This document shows positions 54,838-62,312 of a stretch of DNA of 64,000 nt, in pieces. The position numbers were made by a program, and so were the translations under genes. The stretch spans positions 236,914 through 300,913 of the forward strand of contig NZ_WIAD01000002.1 of assembly GCF_009618275.1 (NCBI RefSeq), read 5' to 3'. The notes under the pieces were generated by a model. The model worked only from the letters and a program-made list of their open reading frames with translations. It was not told the origin of the DNA and made no database searches. The stretch is from Roseimaritima sediminicola. Lineage in GTDB: Bacteria; Planctomycetota; Planctomycetia; Pirellulales; Pirellulaceae. How positions within the stretch are numbered: position 1 is the first letter of the stretch; each line of letters starts with the position of its first letter.

Positions 54838-55632
54838 ATGAAAACCGATAACTGGTACGACTACCCCCAGTATTTCGACTTGGTTTTTCGAGACGAAACG
54901 GCGGCGGAAGTCCGGTTCTTCGAGGCGGCTTTCAAAGAATTCGCCGAGGGCTCGGTCCGCCGACTGCTCGAACCCGGCTGCGGCGGTGGCCGCCTGATCG
55001 TCGACCTGGCCGCTCGCGGCTACGACATGACGGGGCTGGATCTCAGCAAACCCTCGCTGACCTACCTGCGCAGGCGCCTGCGGCGCCGTGGCCTGCAAGC
55101 CGACCTGCGACATGAAGACATGGCGTCTTTCCGGTTGGAACAACCGGTCGACGCGGCGTTCTGTACCTTCAACACCTTCCGGCACCTGCTGTCCGAACAG
55201 GACGCGGTCAACCACCTGCACTGCGTGGCCCATTCGCTGCGACCCGGCGGGATCTACATCCTGGGTTTCCACATCATTCCGCTCGATGCCGACGAAGACT
55301 GCACCGAACGCTGGAAGGCGCGGCACGGCGGGACGGAGGTCAGCGTGACGTTGTCGGTCCGGGATTTTAATCGCGCCCAGCGGCGCGAGCAGATGCGGGC
55401 CACGCTCACGGCCCGCCGCGCAGCCACCTCCCGCGTCGCGGCCCGCAAGATCCGCTGCCAAAGCGATTTCGACCTGCGGCTGTACACGGCCCCGCAAGTG
55501 GAACGCATGTTCAGAAAGGTCGAAGCGTTCGAACTGGTCGAAACGTTCGATTTCGATTACGACATCGAACACCCCCGCGACATAGACGACGACCTCATCG
55601 ACGCCCTGTTCGTCCTCCGCCGCGTCCCCTGA
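54838..55632 (+). CDS. Class I SAM-dependent methyltransferase
   Basis: A 264-residue enzyme with motif I RLLEPGCGGGRLIVDLAARG (about residues 39-58), acidic strand-2 end MTGLDLSKPSL and post-II HEDMASFRLEQPVDAAFC. The central part GGIYILGFHIIP is the motif III strand. The substrate-binding C-terminal half is not diagnostic; the type resembles generic small-molecule methyltransferases. The ATG at 54838 is chosen; the frame is open upstream to 54772, where the sequence partly repeats CCGCCGCGGAACC-like motifs. It follows the rpe pair by 90 bases. Confidence 0.85.
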   Translation: MKTDNWYDYPQYFDLVFRDETAAEVRFFEAAFKEFAEGSVRRLLEPGCGGGRLIVDLAARGYDMTGLDLSKPSLTYLRRRLRRRGLQADLRHEDMASFRLEQPVDAAFCTFNTFRHLLSEQDAVNHLHCVAHSLRPGGIYILGFHIIPLDADEDCTERWKARHGGTEVSVTLSVRDFNRAQRREQMRATLTARRAATSRVAARKIRCQSDFDLRLYTAPQVERMFRKVEAFELVETFDFDYDIEHPRDIDDDLIDALFVLRRVP

Positions 55633-55732
55633 GCGACCCCGGTGCGGAACGCCGCACGGGCGCGTTAGATGATGACTATGTTCGCAGACCGTCCCAACTT
55701 GAAGTGGGCCTGGCCCCCTCGGCACGACGCCC

Positions 55733-55799
55733 GCGAATCGTGCCAATGGACGCGCGAATCGCACCGATGGACGCGAGAATCGTGCCGATGGACGCGAAT
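55733..55799. repeat. 21-bp tandem repeat at the edge of the cassette region
   Basis: Three units of 21 bases (starting 55733, 55754 and 55775; GCGAATCGTGCCAATGGACG type) and a partial fourth. The 316-base gap after the methyltransferase has no gene. It lies just before the change in gene style that marks the cassette array. Confidence 0.8.
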
Positions 55800-55866
55800 C
55801 GAATCCGCCAAACGCTACCGGCGACGAACCGGCGCAGCGTCCTGACCGCGGAAGCCTGGCGACAGT

Positions 55867-55951
55867 AACGTGGGAATGCACGGGGTGGCGACCATCCGGT
55901 CTCTAGTCACCCAAACGCGTTGTCCATTGCGGCCGTGCAGTTGTCTGTTCA
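55867..55951 (-). other. Weak attC-like site at the array's left end
   Basis: AAC at 55867-55869 and GTT in the CTGTTCACC near 55948 bound a stretch with short complementary TGCACGG segments. The pairing is poorer than in the other sites, so this is a candidate only. It is where the attC of the ankyrin gene cassette would be expected, just after its stop codon. Confidence 0.35.
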
Positions 55952-56827
55952 CCGGCGGTATTCTGTCAGGATGCGGACGACTTCGGCATGATTTCCTGTC
56001 TTCACAAGTTCATTGGAACTGTCGATGTAGGCCTGCGTCGCGTCGGTATTCGCGATGGCCTGTTTAATCATTTCCAACTGATCGGCGGACAGCTCCGTGT
56101 CGCCGAATAACTCGTCAACGTCGATCTGGATGTTTTCCGCCTCGAGGCAGTCAACGACGTCAGGACCAGGGCCTTTTCCAGCGTGCTGGGCTATTTCCAG
56201 CGGAGTTCGGTCGTTGACTGTGTCTCGCATGGATGGATCGGCGCCGTGCTCTAGCAGTAAGCGCACCGTCGAAGGTTGCCCCCTGAACGCTGCTTCCATC
56301 AACGGAGTTTCCGATGCATCGATCTCCGTCCGGCGATTCACATCCGCACCCGCGTCGATCAAGAGCCGGGCCTTTTCCACTTGTCCACGGGCGGCTGCCA
56401 TGTGCAGCGGAGTCCAACCGTTTGTACCGGTCGCATGAATATCGGCGCCGGCCCGGATTAGTTCAGCAACAATCAGCGACGATTGGTCTGCCTCAAATTC
56501 GATGGCAGTCAGAAGGCATGTGTAACCATCGTCGACCTCGACGTTCGGATCCGCTCCATGTTTGATCAGGAACCGCACCAACTCGAGATTGTCAAGCGCG
56601 ATAGCGGTCAGTAGCGGAGTGTCACCAAGATAGTCTCGCTCGTGTACATAGCTCGGGTTCTCGAGAACCCTATTGCGAATCGCGTCCGTGTCGCCCCGCT
56701 CGAAGGCATCCGAGGTCCAAGTGTTGTCTGCGTTGCGGGGTGCCATTTTCGTGACCTTCGGCTCCGAGTCATTTGTGCATCCTGCTACCAATACGAATGA
56801 CAGCAAACAGGTGAAAAGGGTTCGCAT
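55949..56827 (-). CDS. Ankyrin-repeat lipoprotein
   Basis: A 292-residue protein with a lipobox (LLSFVLVAGC) at residues 8-17. At least five ankyrin repeats follow: YLGDTPLLTAIALDNLELVRFLIKHGADPN, GYTCLLTAIEFEAD, NGWTPLHMAAARGQVEKARLLIDAGADVN, ETPLMEAAFRGQPSTVRLLLEHGADP and DRTPLEIAQHAG. The tail ends VRILTEYRR. Ankyrin proteins mediate protein binding; the partner is unknown. It is the leftmost gene of the minus-strand, lower-GC region. The ATG at 56827 begins the signal peptide. Confidence 0.85.
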   Translation of the reverse strand: MRTLFTCLLSFVLVAGCTNDSEPKVTKMAPRNADNTWTSDAFERGDTDAIRNRVLENPSYVHERDYLGDTPLLTAIALDNLELVRFLIKHGADPNVEVDDGYTCLLTAIEFEADQSSLIVAELIRAGADIHATGTNGWTPLHMAAARGQVEKARLLIDAGADVNRRTEIDASETPLMEAAFRGQPSTVRLLLEHGADPSMRDTVNDRTPLEIAQHAGKGPGPDVVDCLEAENIQIDVDELFGDTELSADQLEMIKQAIANTDATQAYIDSSNELVKTGNHAEVVRILTEYRR

Positions 56828-56837
56828 TTTTGTGCCT

Positions 56838-56935
56838 GACCAATGCTCGCCCTTGACCACCCAGTCACGGCAAAAGACTTTCGCATGCCAAGCCGGCCGG
56901 CATCACGACTTGGGTGCATCGCATGCTTCGTCCGT
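56838..56935 (-). other. Degenerate attC-like site
   Basis: Complementary CACCC-AGTC and GACT-T-GGGTG arms with an extra unpaired A in the gene-proximal arm lie between two minus-strand genes. The outer GTT is not intact (GCATGCTTCGTCC), so recombination activity is doubtful. Confidence 0.4.
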
Positions 56936-56958
56936 CATTCGTGTTGTCCTCGGTGGTG

Positions 56959-57291
56959 TCAATCGTCCTGAGCCCATCGAAAAGTGATGAACGCAAAGTA
57001 TCCGGTCAGTGCAATTCGCAATGCCCGGTATGCTCGTTCGGTCAAAGTATCATCGACAGCGACGATTGCGATGAGGGCAAGCGGTATCGTCAAGGCCATC
57101 AGCCCAGCAAACACGTAGCCACACCATCGCTGTTGGAACCACATCCCAAGAGCCGGCAGTCCGACGCATGCGCCGAGAACATAGTATCCGGTAAGACCCG
57201 TTGTCGCCGCAACGATGATTGCTGCCACACCGAAAAGGATCCATATCGCTGACCAGGCGGTTAGTTCTCCTCCTGGTGGTTTGAAAGCCAT
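56959..57291 (-). CDS. Small four-helix membrane protein
   Basis: A 110-residue protein with four membrane helices (SAIWILFGVAAIIVAATTGL; YYVLGACVGLPALGMWF; VFAGLMALTIPLALIAIVAV; ALRIALTGYFAFITF). The ATG at 57291 has GGA eight bases upstream; a TTG four codons earlier is possible. No family is recognised. It appears to be a single-gene cassette. Confidence 0.6.
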   Translation of the reverse strand: MAFKPPGGELTAWSAIWILFGVAAIIVAATTGLTGYYVLGACVGLPALGMWFQQRWCGYVFAGLMALTIPLALIAIVAVDDTLTERAYRALRIALTGYFAFITFRWAQDD

Positions 57292-57414
57292 TCTGTGTTC
57301 CAATCAGTGTGGGTGTCTTTTGTTCCCATGGAATTCCCGTGGTTTTATTCAGACTGCCCGATTTTTCCAGGCATAGCGGTGGTGTCCGAAGGGTGTAATC
57401 TAACGGATCAAATA

Positions 57415-57445
57415 GGCTGGCGGCAAGCAGTGCTTGCCGCCAGCC
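57415..57445. terminator. Perfect 15-bp inverted repeat
   Basis: GGCTGGCGGCAAGCA and its exact reverse complement are separated by one base, giving a very stable hairpin. It lies in the 415-base gap (57292-57706) upstream of the small membrane gene, which has no other gene. A run of T is absent, so it may be a REP-type palindrome rather than a terminator. Confidence 0.5.
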
Positions 57446-57644
57446 AAGAACATCAACGGACGCACCCCGACGCAGATATCCCTGACAAGCTCGCGTCCCC
57501 GCAGAGCTGGCTTCCGTTTCACGTGGCATCTTGAACGTAAAGGATCAAAACTCCTGAAGCAAGTCATTCGAACACCACCGCGAGTGCCTCCCAATATCCA
57601 TCATCCTTGGCTTTCCTAAGACGAACCTGGAGGGACCAAACAAC

Positions 57645-57705
57645 TTCCGCCGTCACGAAGTGGCGGAGCTCAGCCTTCCACTCCGAAGTATGACATGGTT
57701 CGTTG
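57645..57705 (-). other. Short attC-like site
   Basis: Reading in gene direction, AACCATGTCA and TGACGGCGGAAGTT ends enclose complementary CGGAGTGG and CCACTTCG arms with a bulge in the gene-proximal arm. The AACCATG start is shared with the strong sites to the right. It directly follows the stop of the hydrolase pseudogene. Confidence 0.45.
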
Positions 57706-57706
57706 G

Positions 57707-58215
57707 TCATTTCGGTCCGGAGCCAAACCGTGCGATGAATTCATCAAGTCTCTTCAAGTAAGCGTCCGTCAACCAGTTGTTGTGACCAGCATTGTCGATT
57801 GCGACAAATTGCTTGGGTCCGTTGGCTGCTTGGAAGAGCTTCTCACCGGCCGCGACATAAACACGGATACGCTTGCTCGAGTCTGTAAGTACCGCAACCA
57901 ACGCGCCCGTGAAGCAACGTGTCCGGCATTCCCATGTGCGACAAGCACCACGGCACGAGGTGTGTCAGCGGGGCAATACCACCCATGTAGCTTCGTTCCG
58001 TCTTCAGCGGCGAAGAAGACGTCTTGGAATCGCAAGCCCGACGGGTCCCAGTCGCCATCCGGGAACTTCGAAGGAAAGAAGAGCAGTAGCTCGTCGATTG
58101 AGGGGGTCGACCGCTCGATTGTCGAATCGGTCCCCGCTGCTTGCTGTGCGCGGCAACGGCACGCCCCGGCGATTACGAGAATAGCAAGCAGCAGAGGAAT
58201 GGTCGCGTGTGTCAT
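57707..58215 (-). pseudogene. Decayed alpha/beta hydrolase lipoprotein
   Basis: The N-terminal 95 residues start with a signal peptide (IPLLLAILVIAGACRC) and match the opening of alpha/beta hydrolases: SGLRFQDVFFAAEDGTKLHGWYCPAD and AVVLVAHGNAGHVASRARWL. The frame then shifts near 57870, and another frame encodes the C-terminus EKLFQAANGPKQFVAIDNAGHNNWL with the catalytic-type GH motif. The central part with the nucleophile Ser (GxSxG) and Asp, usually about 110 residues, is missing. So the gene is broken by an internal deletion plus frameshift, and is not expected to be active. Confidence 0.75.
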
Positions 58216-58249
58216 GTGATACGCTTACCGGACTGGACCTACGAACGAT

Positions 58250-58471
58250 TTAAACAAGGTGGCACGGACACAGGACCAGCAGGTAGCCGATTGGGTTTGG
58301 ATCGCCCTCGGACGTCAGGGACCTGGGAACGATGAGTGGAATTGCCAACACTGCACCAGCAATTCCCGCCAACGCGAAATAGACTAGCCGTCCACGGTGC
58401 TGCCTTGGTCCATTTGCCAGCGGCTCAAACGCTGATTCGCGGCCTCCGTTGCACCGATAGTTATCCACCAT
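58250..58471 (-). CDS. Small single-helix membrane protein
   Basis: A 73-residue protein with one membrane helix (LVYFALAGIAGAVLAIPLIVP) and a polar N-terminus VDNYRCNGGRESAFEPLANG. The ATG at 58471 overlaps the end of the upstream gene by 11 bases, suggesting coupled translation. No family recognised; coding status is moderately supported. Confidence 0.45.
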   Translation of the reverse strand: MVDNYRCNGGRESAFEPLANGPRQHRGRLVYFALAGIAGAVLAIPLIVPRSLTSEGDPNPIGYLLVLCPCHLV

Positions 58472-58841
58472 CCTGGTTCTGAGGAGTTTTCGCAGTGTAT
58501 GTATCAACGATTATCGTGGGCTTAGCGAACCCCGCATCCTCGACAGATTTGACAAGTGGTAGAAATCTTGTACGAAGATCAGCGTTGAGCACCCAACTCT
58601 TGTCACAGCAGATATCAGCGTGTGGGTTTCGATGCCAAACGGAAAGCCATAGCCGACGTCGTTTGAGGCGGGATCGAAGCTGCTCCGGCTCAACGCCCAC
58701 ACCATCAACCGAGACCATTCCATCCTCATCTATTCGGATGCGAACACAGTTTTCCGGCGGATTGACCCAGACGATGGCGAGCAATGCACAGATCGTTGTG
58801 CCTATCAGCATCGAGCGGATGGAGTACCTTAGCTTCGGCAT
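58461..58841 (-). CDS. Small membrane-anchored protein
   Basis: A 126-residue protein whose start PKLRYSIRSMLIGTTICALLAIVW is the planctomycete RYSIRSLL-type membrane anchor found in many small proteins of that phylum. The rest (CVRIRIDEDGMVSVDGVGV, then a PHADICCDKSWVL stretch) resembles an ExbD/TolR-like periplasmic fold: a strand, then PLVKSVEDAGFAKPTIIVDT near the end. Function not assigned. Confidence 0.6.
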   Translation of the reverse strand: MPKLRYSIRSMLIGTTICALLAIVWVNPPENCVRIRIDEDGMVSVDGVGVEPEQLRSRLKRRRLWLSVWHRNPHADICCDKSWVLNADLRTRFLPLVKSVEDAGFAKPTIIVDTYTAKTPQNQDGG

Positions 58842-59339
58842 GGAAGCACTTCAATAATGGCATTGATTCGATGACGTGGTTGACCACCCAGCGGCGGCGA
58901 ATGGCCTACTCCTTCAGCACACCGCGACTTCGTCACGCGTATGCACTGCATGCTTTCTGGGTCGCAGATCGTCCCAACCCGAAATGGTCTCGGTCATTCT
59001 AAACTGCCGTCTGCCCAGCGGGCAAACAAGATCGCGAGATAGCGGACCATCGGCGGGAGTAGACAGCCGGCTGACCAGGAGCCACGAAGAAAACAAGCGG
59101 CTCGGCGCGAACATGTCGTGTACCATCGGACAGACAGGACCGCGACGACCGTTGCCGCCAGGAAATATAAGCACGTCGCAACATCTAATTCGGCTTTACT
59201 CTCCCGCTGCGCGGGAGGGTGTTGTCGCGGGTTTCACCGAAAGATTTATGCCGACGTGCTTAACGCAAGAAGTTAGCAGAACACGCAAAAACTACCCATG
59301 ACCGACCGGCGAATTGATCGCGCCGCAGAACACAAGCGA
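58842..59339. other. Gene-less stretch with a nested hairpin
   Basis: About 500 bases with no credible gene. At 59168-59262 a palindrome has outer arms TAAGCACGTC and GACGTGCTTA and an inner perfect CTCCCGC/GCGGGAG stem (59201-59217). A TGTTGTCGC segment also complements GCGCAACA-like sequence. It may be a worn-out cassette or a miniature element. Confidence 0.5.
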
Positions 59340-59431
59340 TAGTAACGGTACCCCTCACCCGGGGACGGCGATTTGATTTTCCATTTGTGAACGTGCGATG
59401 CCGTCCTCCGGTGGTCGGCATTGTTATCCGC
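59340..59431 (-). other. attC-like site
   Basis: AAC at 59344-59346 and GTT at 59423-59425. In gene direction the first arm reads AAC-AAT-GCCGACCACCGGAGGACGGC in pieces, and pairs with GCCGTCC-CCGGGTG in the second arm with an extra unpaired A in the first. It begins two bases after the stop of the membrane protein gene at 59434. Confidence 0.65.
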
Positions 59432-59433
59432 CG

Positions 59434-59892
59434 TCACCGCCATCGCAACAGTGATCGAGGCAACCACCGCACCGAGAATTCGACTGTCGCCGGCTTGCGG
59501 CATCGGATCGATGCTGAGTAGGCGAACGCTAACCAACTTACGCAATGCACCAGTCCCATTGGCAAAGCTGACTTGATGTAAACGGTGCCCGCCACGACCA
59601 ATCCTGCGCTTGAACCAATCAGCGACGTTGAAACCACACAGATCATCCATCGTGGAAGCAAGTAAGCAAAGTGTGGGAAACCGGCGTCCGAAAAGAACCA
59701 CCGGGCACGAAAGTGTGGCAAGGCCAACGAGAAAGCGACCCCAATCGGTACCATGGCGAAGATCACGATTCGCAGCTCCGGTCCGCTGGAAACGGCAGGC
59801 CCGCGGTTCGTCTCCAGCATCGTCGCGACCAGAAAGCACAGCGGTGCCAAAAGGACCGCACCAATCAGCGAAAACGGATGCTTCAGGAACAT
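59434..59892 (-). CDS. Small membrane protein, cassette gene
   Basis: A 152-residue protein with about four membrane helices (FSLIGAVLLAPLCFLVATML; LRIVIFAMVPIGVAFSLALP; MICVVSTSLIGSSAGLVVAG; LVHCVSWLAFAYSA). The ATG at 59892 follows the attC-like site of the neighbouring cassette; the frame is open upstream but runs through that site. No family recognised. Confidence 0.6.
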   Translation of the reverse strand: MFLKHPFSLIGAVLLAPLCFLVATMLETNRGPAVSSGPELRIVIFAMVPIGVAFSLALPHFRARWFFSDAGFPHFAYLLPRWMICVVSTSLIGSSAGLVVAGTVYIKSALPMGLVHCVSWLAFAYSASIRCRKPATVEFSVRWLPRSLLRWR

Positions 59893-59904
59893 ATAGTGTC
59901 GAAT

Positions 59905-59990
59905 AACGGCCGCCGTGACCGGCCGGCGAGGGAAAAACAAACCATCAGGAAACGCGTTGACACCGCTCCACTGCACGACATGGTTCGCCG
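59905..59990 (-). other. Probable attC-like site, weakly paired
   Basis: AAC at 59905-59907 and GTT at 59983-59985 bound the site. In gene direction the first arm opens AACCATGTCGTGCAGTGGAG, nearly the same as the strong site at 62871, but the opposite arm has diverged. Confidence 0.5.
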
Positions 59991-60110
59991 CGATGCCAGT
60001 GCAGCAAAGAGCTCGTAGCGACGCTCGACGACGTAGCCTCCGGAGATGACCGGTTGGTAGCCCAGCACCGGATGGCGATATTCAACGTTGGCATGTATGT
60101 CACACCCCAT
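59991..60110 (-). pseudogene. Truncated MGCDIH-type protein fragment
   Basis: From an ATG at 60110 the frame reads MGCDIHANVEYRHPVLGYQP and about 20 more residues, then runs into the attC-like site. The MGCDIH start is that of a conserved phage/cassette protein family normally well over 100 residues long. So this cassette holds only an N-terminal remnant. The whole cassette is about 135 bases. Confidence 0.6.
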
Positions 60111-60125
60111 CGCAGCAACTTAAGG

Positions 60126-60217
60126 AACGAACGTTTGCGATAACCGAGTCGCGGCAATTGATTGTCCACTGCGAAATCGCTCGGCTACCGCGACTTCGGT
60201 TCATCGCTTGGTTCGCT
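60126..60217 (-). other. attC-like recombination site
   Basis: AAC at 60130-60132, GTT at 60211-60213. In gene direction the first arm is AAC, spacer CAA, GCGAT-G-AACCGA-A-GTCGCGG; the other arm pairs as CCGCGAC-TCGGTT-ATCGC followed by AAAC-GTT. The extra G and A in the gene-proximal arm are the unpaired extrahelical bases expected of attC. The site starts one base after the stop of the Sel1 gene. Confidence 0.8.
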
Positions 60218-60218
60218 G

Positions 60219-61310
60219 CTATTCCTTCACGACTTTGAATCGAAATTCCAGTTTACCGGGCTGTACCTGTTCCACCCTGTTTTTCGGCTCTTCTCCCCGG
60301 AGCAGCGAGAACTTATCCATTCCATGCTGGAGAATAAAATCTGCATTCTGCCATTTGCTCCAGTCGGACGGATGTGGCTTGACAGGATGGTTGACTTTAA
60401 ACACCAGAGCCTCGCCTTTATGGTTTTCAACTGTCACCCAGCGATGTCGGTTTGCGTAGATCAGAAACTCATCTTCGTAAAGGAGGTGGCCGCCCTGGTC
60501 TTGCAGCTTCTTTTTGGAAATGGGGCTTGACCCCATGCCTTGATCGGTGATGACGTCACAAGAGCGATATTGGTCTACGGAATCCTTGGAGAACTTAACT
60601 TGAAACACCAGTGTGTGTTGCAGGGCTTTTATCGCCATCTCCCGCTGTCTAGCTGCCTCCTCTCGCGCTTTCTTCTCCTCTTCTGTCGGTGGTCCAAATA
60701 TGGAATCAAGTTCGCCGTCCAGCCACCAGTCAAGGTCTTTGAGTGCCGGATTATCTTTGGACGGTCTATGTTCGTCCGGGATACCCTTCATCTTCCCCTT
60801 TGCCTTTAGGTACGCCGATAGGTAGCCGAGGGTGTAATTCGAGAGACACTCCTTGATATCGTCTTTTGAAACATCGTTCAGAATCTTTCGCAAACAACCG
60901 TTCGCGCGAAGCTGCGTGGACTGGGAACCCAGACCGTTCATGTGGGTTGTTAAGAAGATACAATACGCGATCTTTCTGTTTTGCGGGACGGCATGACCGT
61001 CACGGTGCATGACACCGAGATTCACAAATGCGTCAGCATTCTGTTTGGCGAAAGCTTCTAGCCACCAATCCATGGCTTTCGTGTAGTCCTGCTTTACGCC
61101 AATCCCTTCGTAATAATAGATGCCAAGTTGCACCATGGCCTTGTCATCGCCTTCGGAAGCAAGATCCTCGAAGATGCTGATAGCTTCCTTTGTCTTTCCC
61201 TGATTCATGAGCCGAACTGCGTCCGCTCCGCTTTTGTCGTCACCCAAACTAGTTGTCGGGGCACAGACTGTCACAAGCGCAACCAGGAGAAGGATTAGGT
61301 GGTGTTTCAC
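60219..61310 (-). CDS. Sel1-repeat secreted protein, cassette gene
   Basis: A 363-residue exported protein: signal peptide (LILLLVALVTVCAPTTSLG), then Sel1-like repeats (SGADAVRLMNQGKTKEAISIFEDLA; GDDKAMVQLGIYYYEGIGVKQDYTKAMDWW; NADAFVNLGVMHRDGHAVPQNRKIAYC). A long charged helix (TEEEKKAREEAARQREMAIKAL) precedes a C-terminal domain of unknown type. The start is a GTG at 61310 with AGGA eight bases upstream. Sel1 proteins act as adaptors. Codon usage is less GC-rich than the chromosome to the left. Confidence 0.8.
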   Translation of the reverse strand: MKHHLILLLVALVTVCAPTTSLGDDKSGADAVRLMNQGKTKEAISIFEDLASEGDDKAMVQLGIYYYEGIGVKQDYTKAMDWWLEAFAKQNADAFVNLGVMHRDGHAVPQNRKIAYCIFLTTHMNGLGSQSTQLRANGCLRKILNDVSKDDIKECLSNYTLGYLSAYLKAKGKMKGIPDEHRPSKDNPALKDLDWWLDGELDSIFGPPTEEEKKAREEAARQREMAIKALQHTLVFQVKFSKDSVDQYRSCDVITDQGMGSSPISKKKLQDQGGHLLYEDEFLIYANRHRWVTVENHKGEALVFKVNHPVKPHPSDWSKWQNADFILQHGMDKFSLLRGEEPKNRVEQVQPGKLEFRFKVVKE

Positions 61311-61323
61311 ATTGTTTCCTTTC

Positions 61324-61413
61324 AGCAAACGTCGGTGGTCACCCGGCGGCGACCCAGGATTCGGTGAACACGACACGACGTTGCCGCCCCTCGAGTGCAC
61401 CACATGGTTCTTG
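61324..61413 (-). other. attC-like recombination site
   Basis: AAC at 61328-61330, GTT at 61407-61409. In gene direction: AAC, spacer CAT, GTGGTGCAC, then GGGCGGC; pairing arm GCCGCCGGG-GTGACCAC and GTT. The extra G in GTGGTGCAC is unpaired. It is nearly identical to the site 450 bases to the right. Confidence 0.75.
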
Positions 61414-62230
61414 CGAGGCGACGGGACCAGCTATGCATTGGCCAACCCGATCGACTCGGCAAGCTCCCAAGATACCGGCGGGAAGGGGACCGAGCAACAA
61501 TCGAGCGCGCAACCTGCGAACCATTACGTCAATGTTCCTACCTCCATTCTCCTACCATCTGCTCGCGAGGGACAGGTAGGAACATGGAGGTAGGAAGATA
61601 GGTGGAGGTCGACATTTGTGACCGGTTCTCGCCCGACGGCAGGAACGAGGGTGAACGGGAATGCCAGCAACCATCAGCAAGTCTGGCAATCGACCGCGCA
61701 TCCGTCGCGGACCTGGGCTTTCCGGGGTTTGGCGCCCGCGGATTGGGCCTTTCGACCGCGCAACGACAGTCAGCAAGAACGTCGGTGGTCACCCGGCGGC
61801 GACCCAGGATTTGGTGAACACGAAAAGATGCTGCCGCCGCTCGTGTGCACCACATGGTTCTTGCGCGGCGATTGCATCGGCGGACGGTTCGCCAAGGCTG
61901 CCGATCTAGCCCAACTTCAGGATACCGGCCGGATCGGGACCTAGCAACCATTGACCGCGCAACCTGCAAGTCACTGAATGCATTTTCCTACCTCCATTTT
62001 CCTACCATCTGCTCGCTAGGGACAGGTAGGAACATGGAGGTAGGAAGATAGGTGGGGGTCGACATTTGTGACCGGTTCTCGCCCGACGGCAGGAACGAGG
62101 GTGAACGGGAATGCCAGCAACCATCAGCAAGTCTGGCAATCGACCGCGCATCCGTCGCGGACCTGGGCTTTCCGGGGTTTGGCGCCCGCGGATTGGGCCT
62201 TTCGACCGCGCAACGACAGTCAGCAAGAAC
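61331..62230. repeat. Two successive 450-bp cassettes without a convincing gene
   Basis: The AAC ends of three consecutive attC-like sites are exactly 450 bases apart (61328, 61778, 62228). The two enclosed cassettes are nearly identical over their right-hand 245 bases (about 61535-61780 and 61985-62230) but differ in the left-hand part. Each holds a long hairpin (in the first, arms TTCCTACCTCCAT at 61535 and ATGGAGGTAGGAA at 61584, with further TCCTACC/GGTAGGA pairing inside). Open frames here have no start signal and run through the attC sites, so I do not call a protein. Confidence 0.75.
61774..61866 (-). other. attC-like recombination site
   Basis: AAC at 61778-61780, GTT at 61857-61859; a near copy of the site at 61324 with the same GTGGTGCAC arm and central part changed by a few bases. 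Confidence 0.75.
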
Positions 62231-62312
62231 GGCCGACATCACCGAGGACGAACGAAAGAGTCACCATCAGGAAAACCGTTTTCGAGTCCTTCGGTGGATG
62301 TCATGGTTCTGC
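62224..62312 (-). other. attC-like recombination site
   Basis: AAC at 62228-62230, GTT at 62306-62308. In gene direction: AAC, spacer CAT, GACATC-C-ACCGA-A-GGAC; the opposite arm pairs exactly as GTCC-TCGGT-GATGTC with GGCC spacer and GTT. The unpaired C and A lie in the gene-proximal arm. The TGA stop of the gene at 62301 lies within the first arm. Confidence 0.82.

Noticed and set aside
61538..61969. 143-codon minus-strand frame in the 450-bp cassettes
   Set aside because: It crosses an attC-like site, has no ribosome binding site and shows no protein-like composition. A similar frame in the second copy is likewise rejected.
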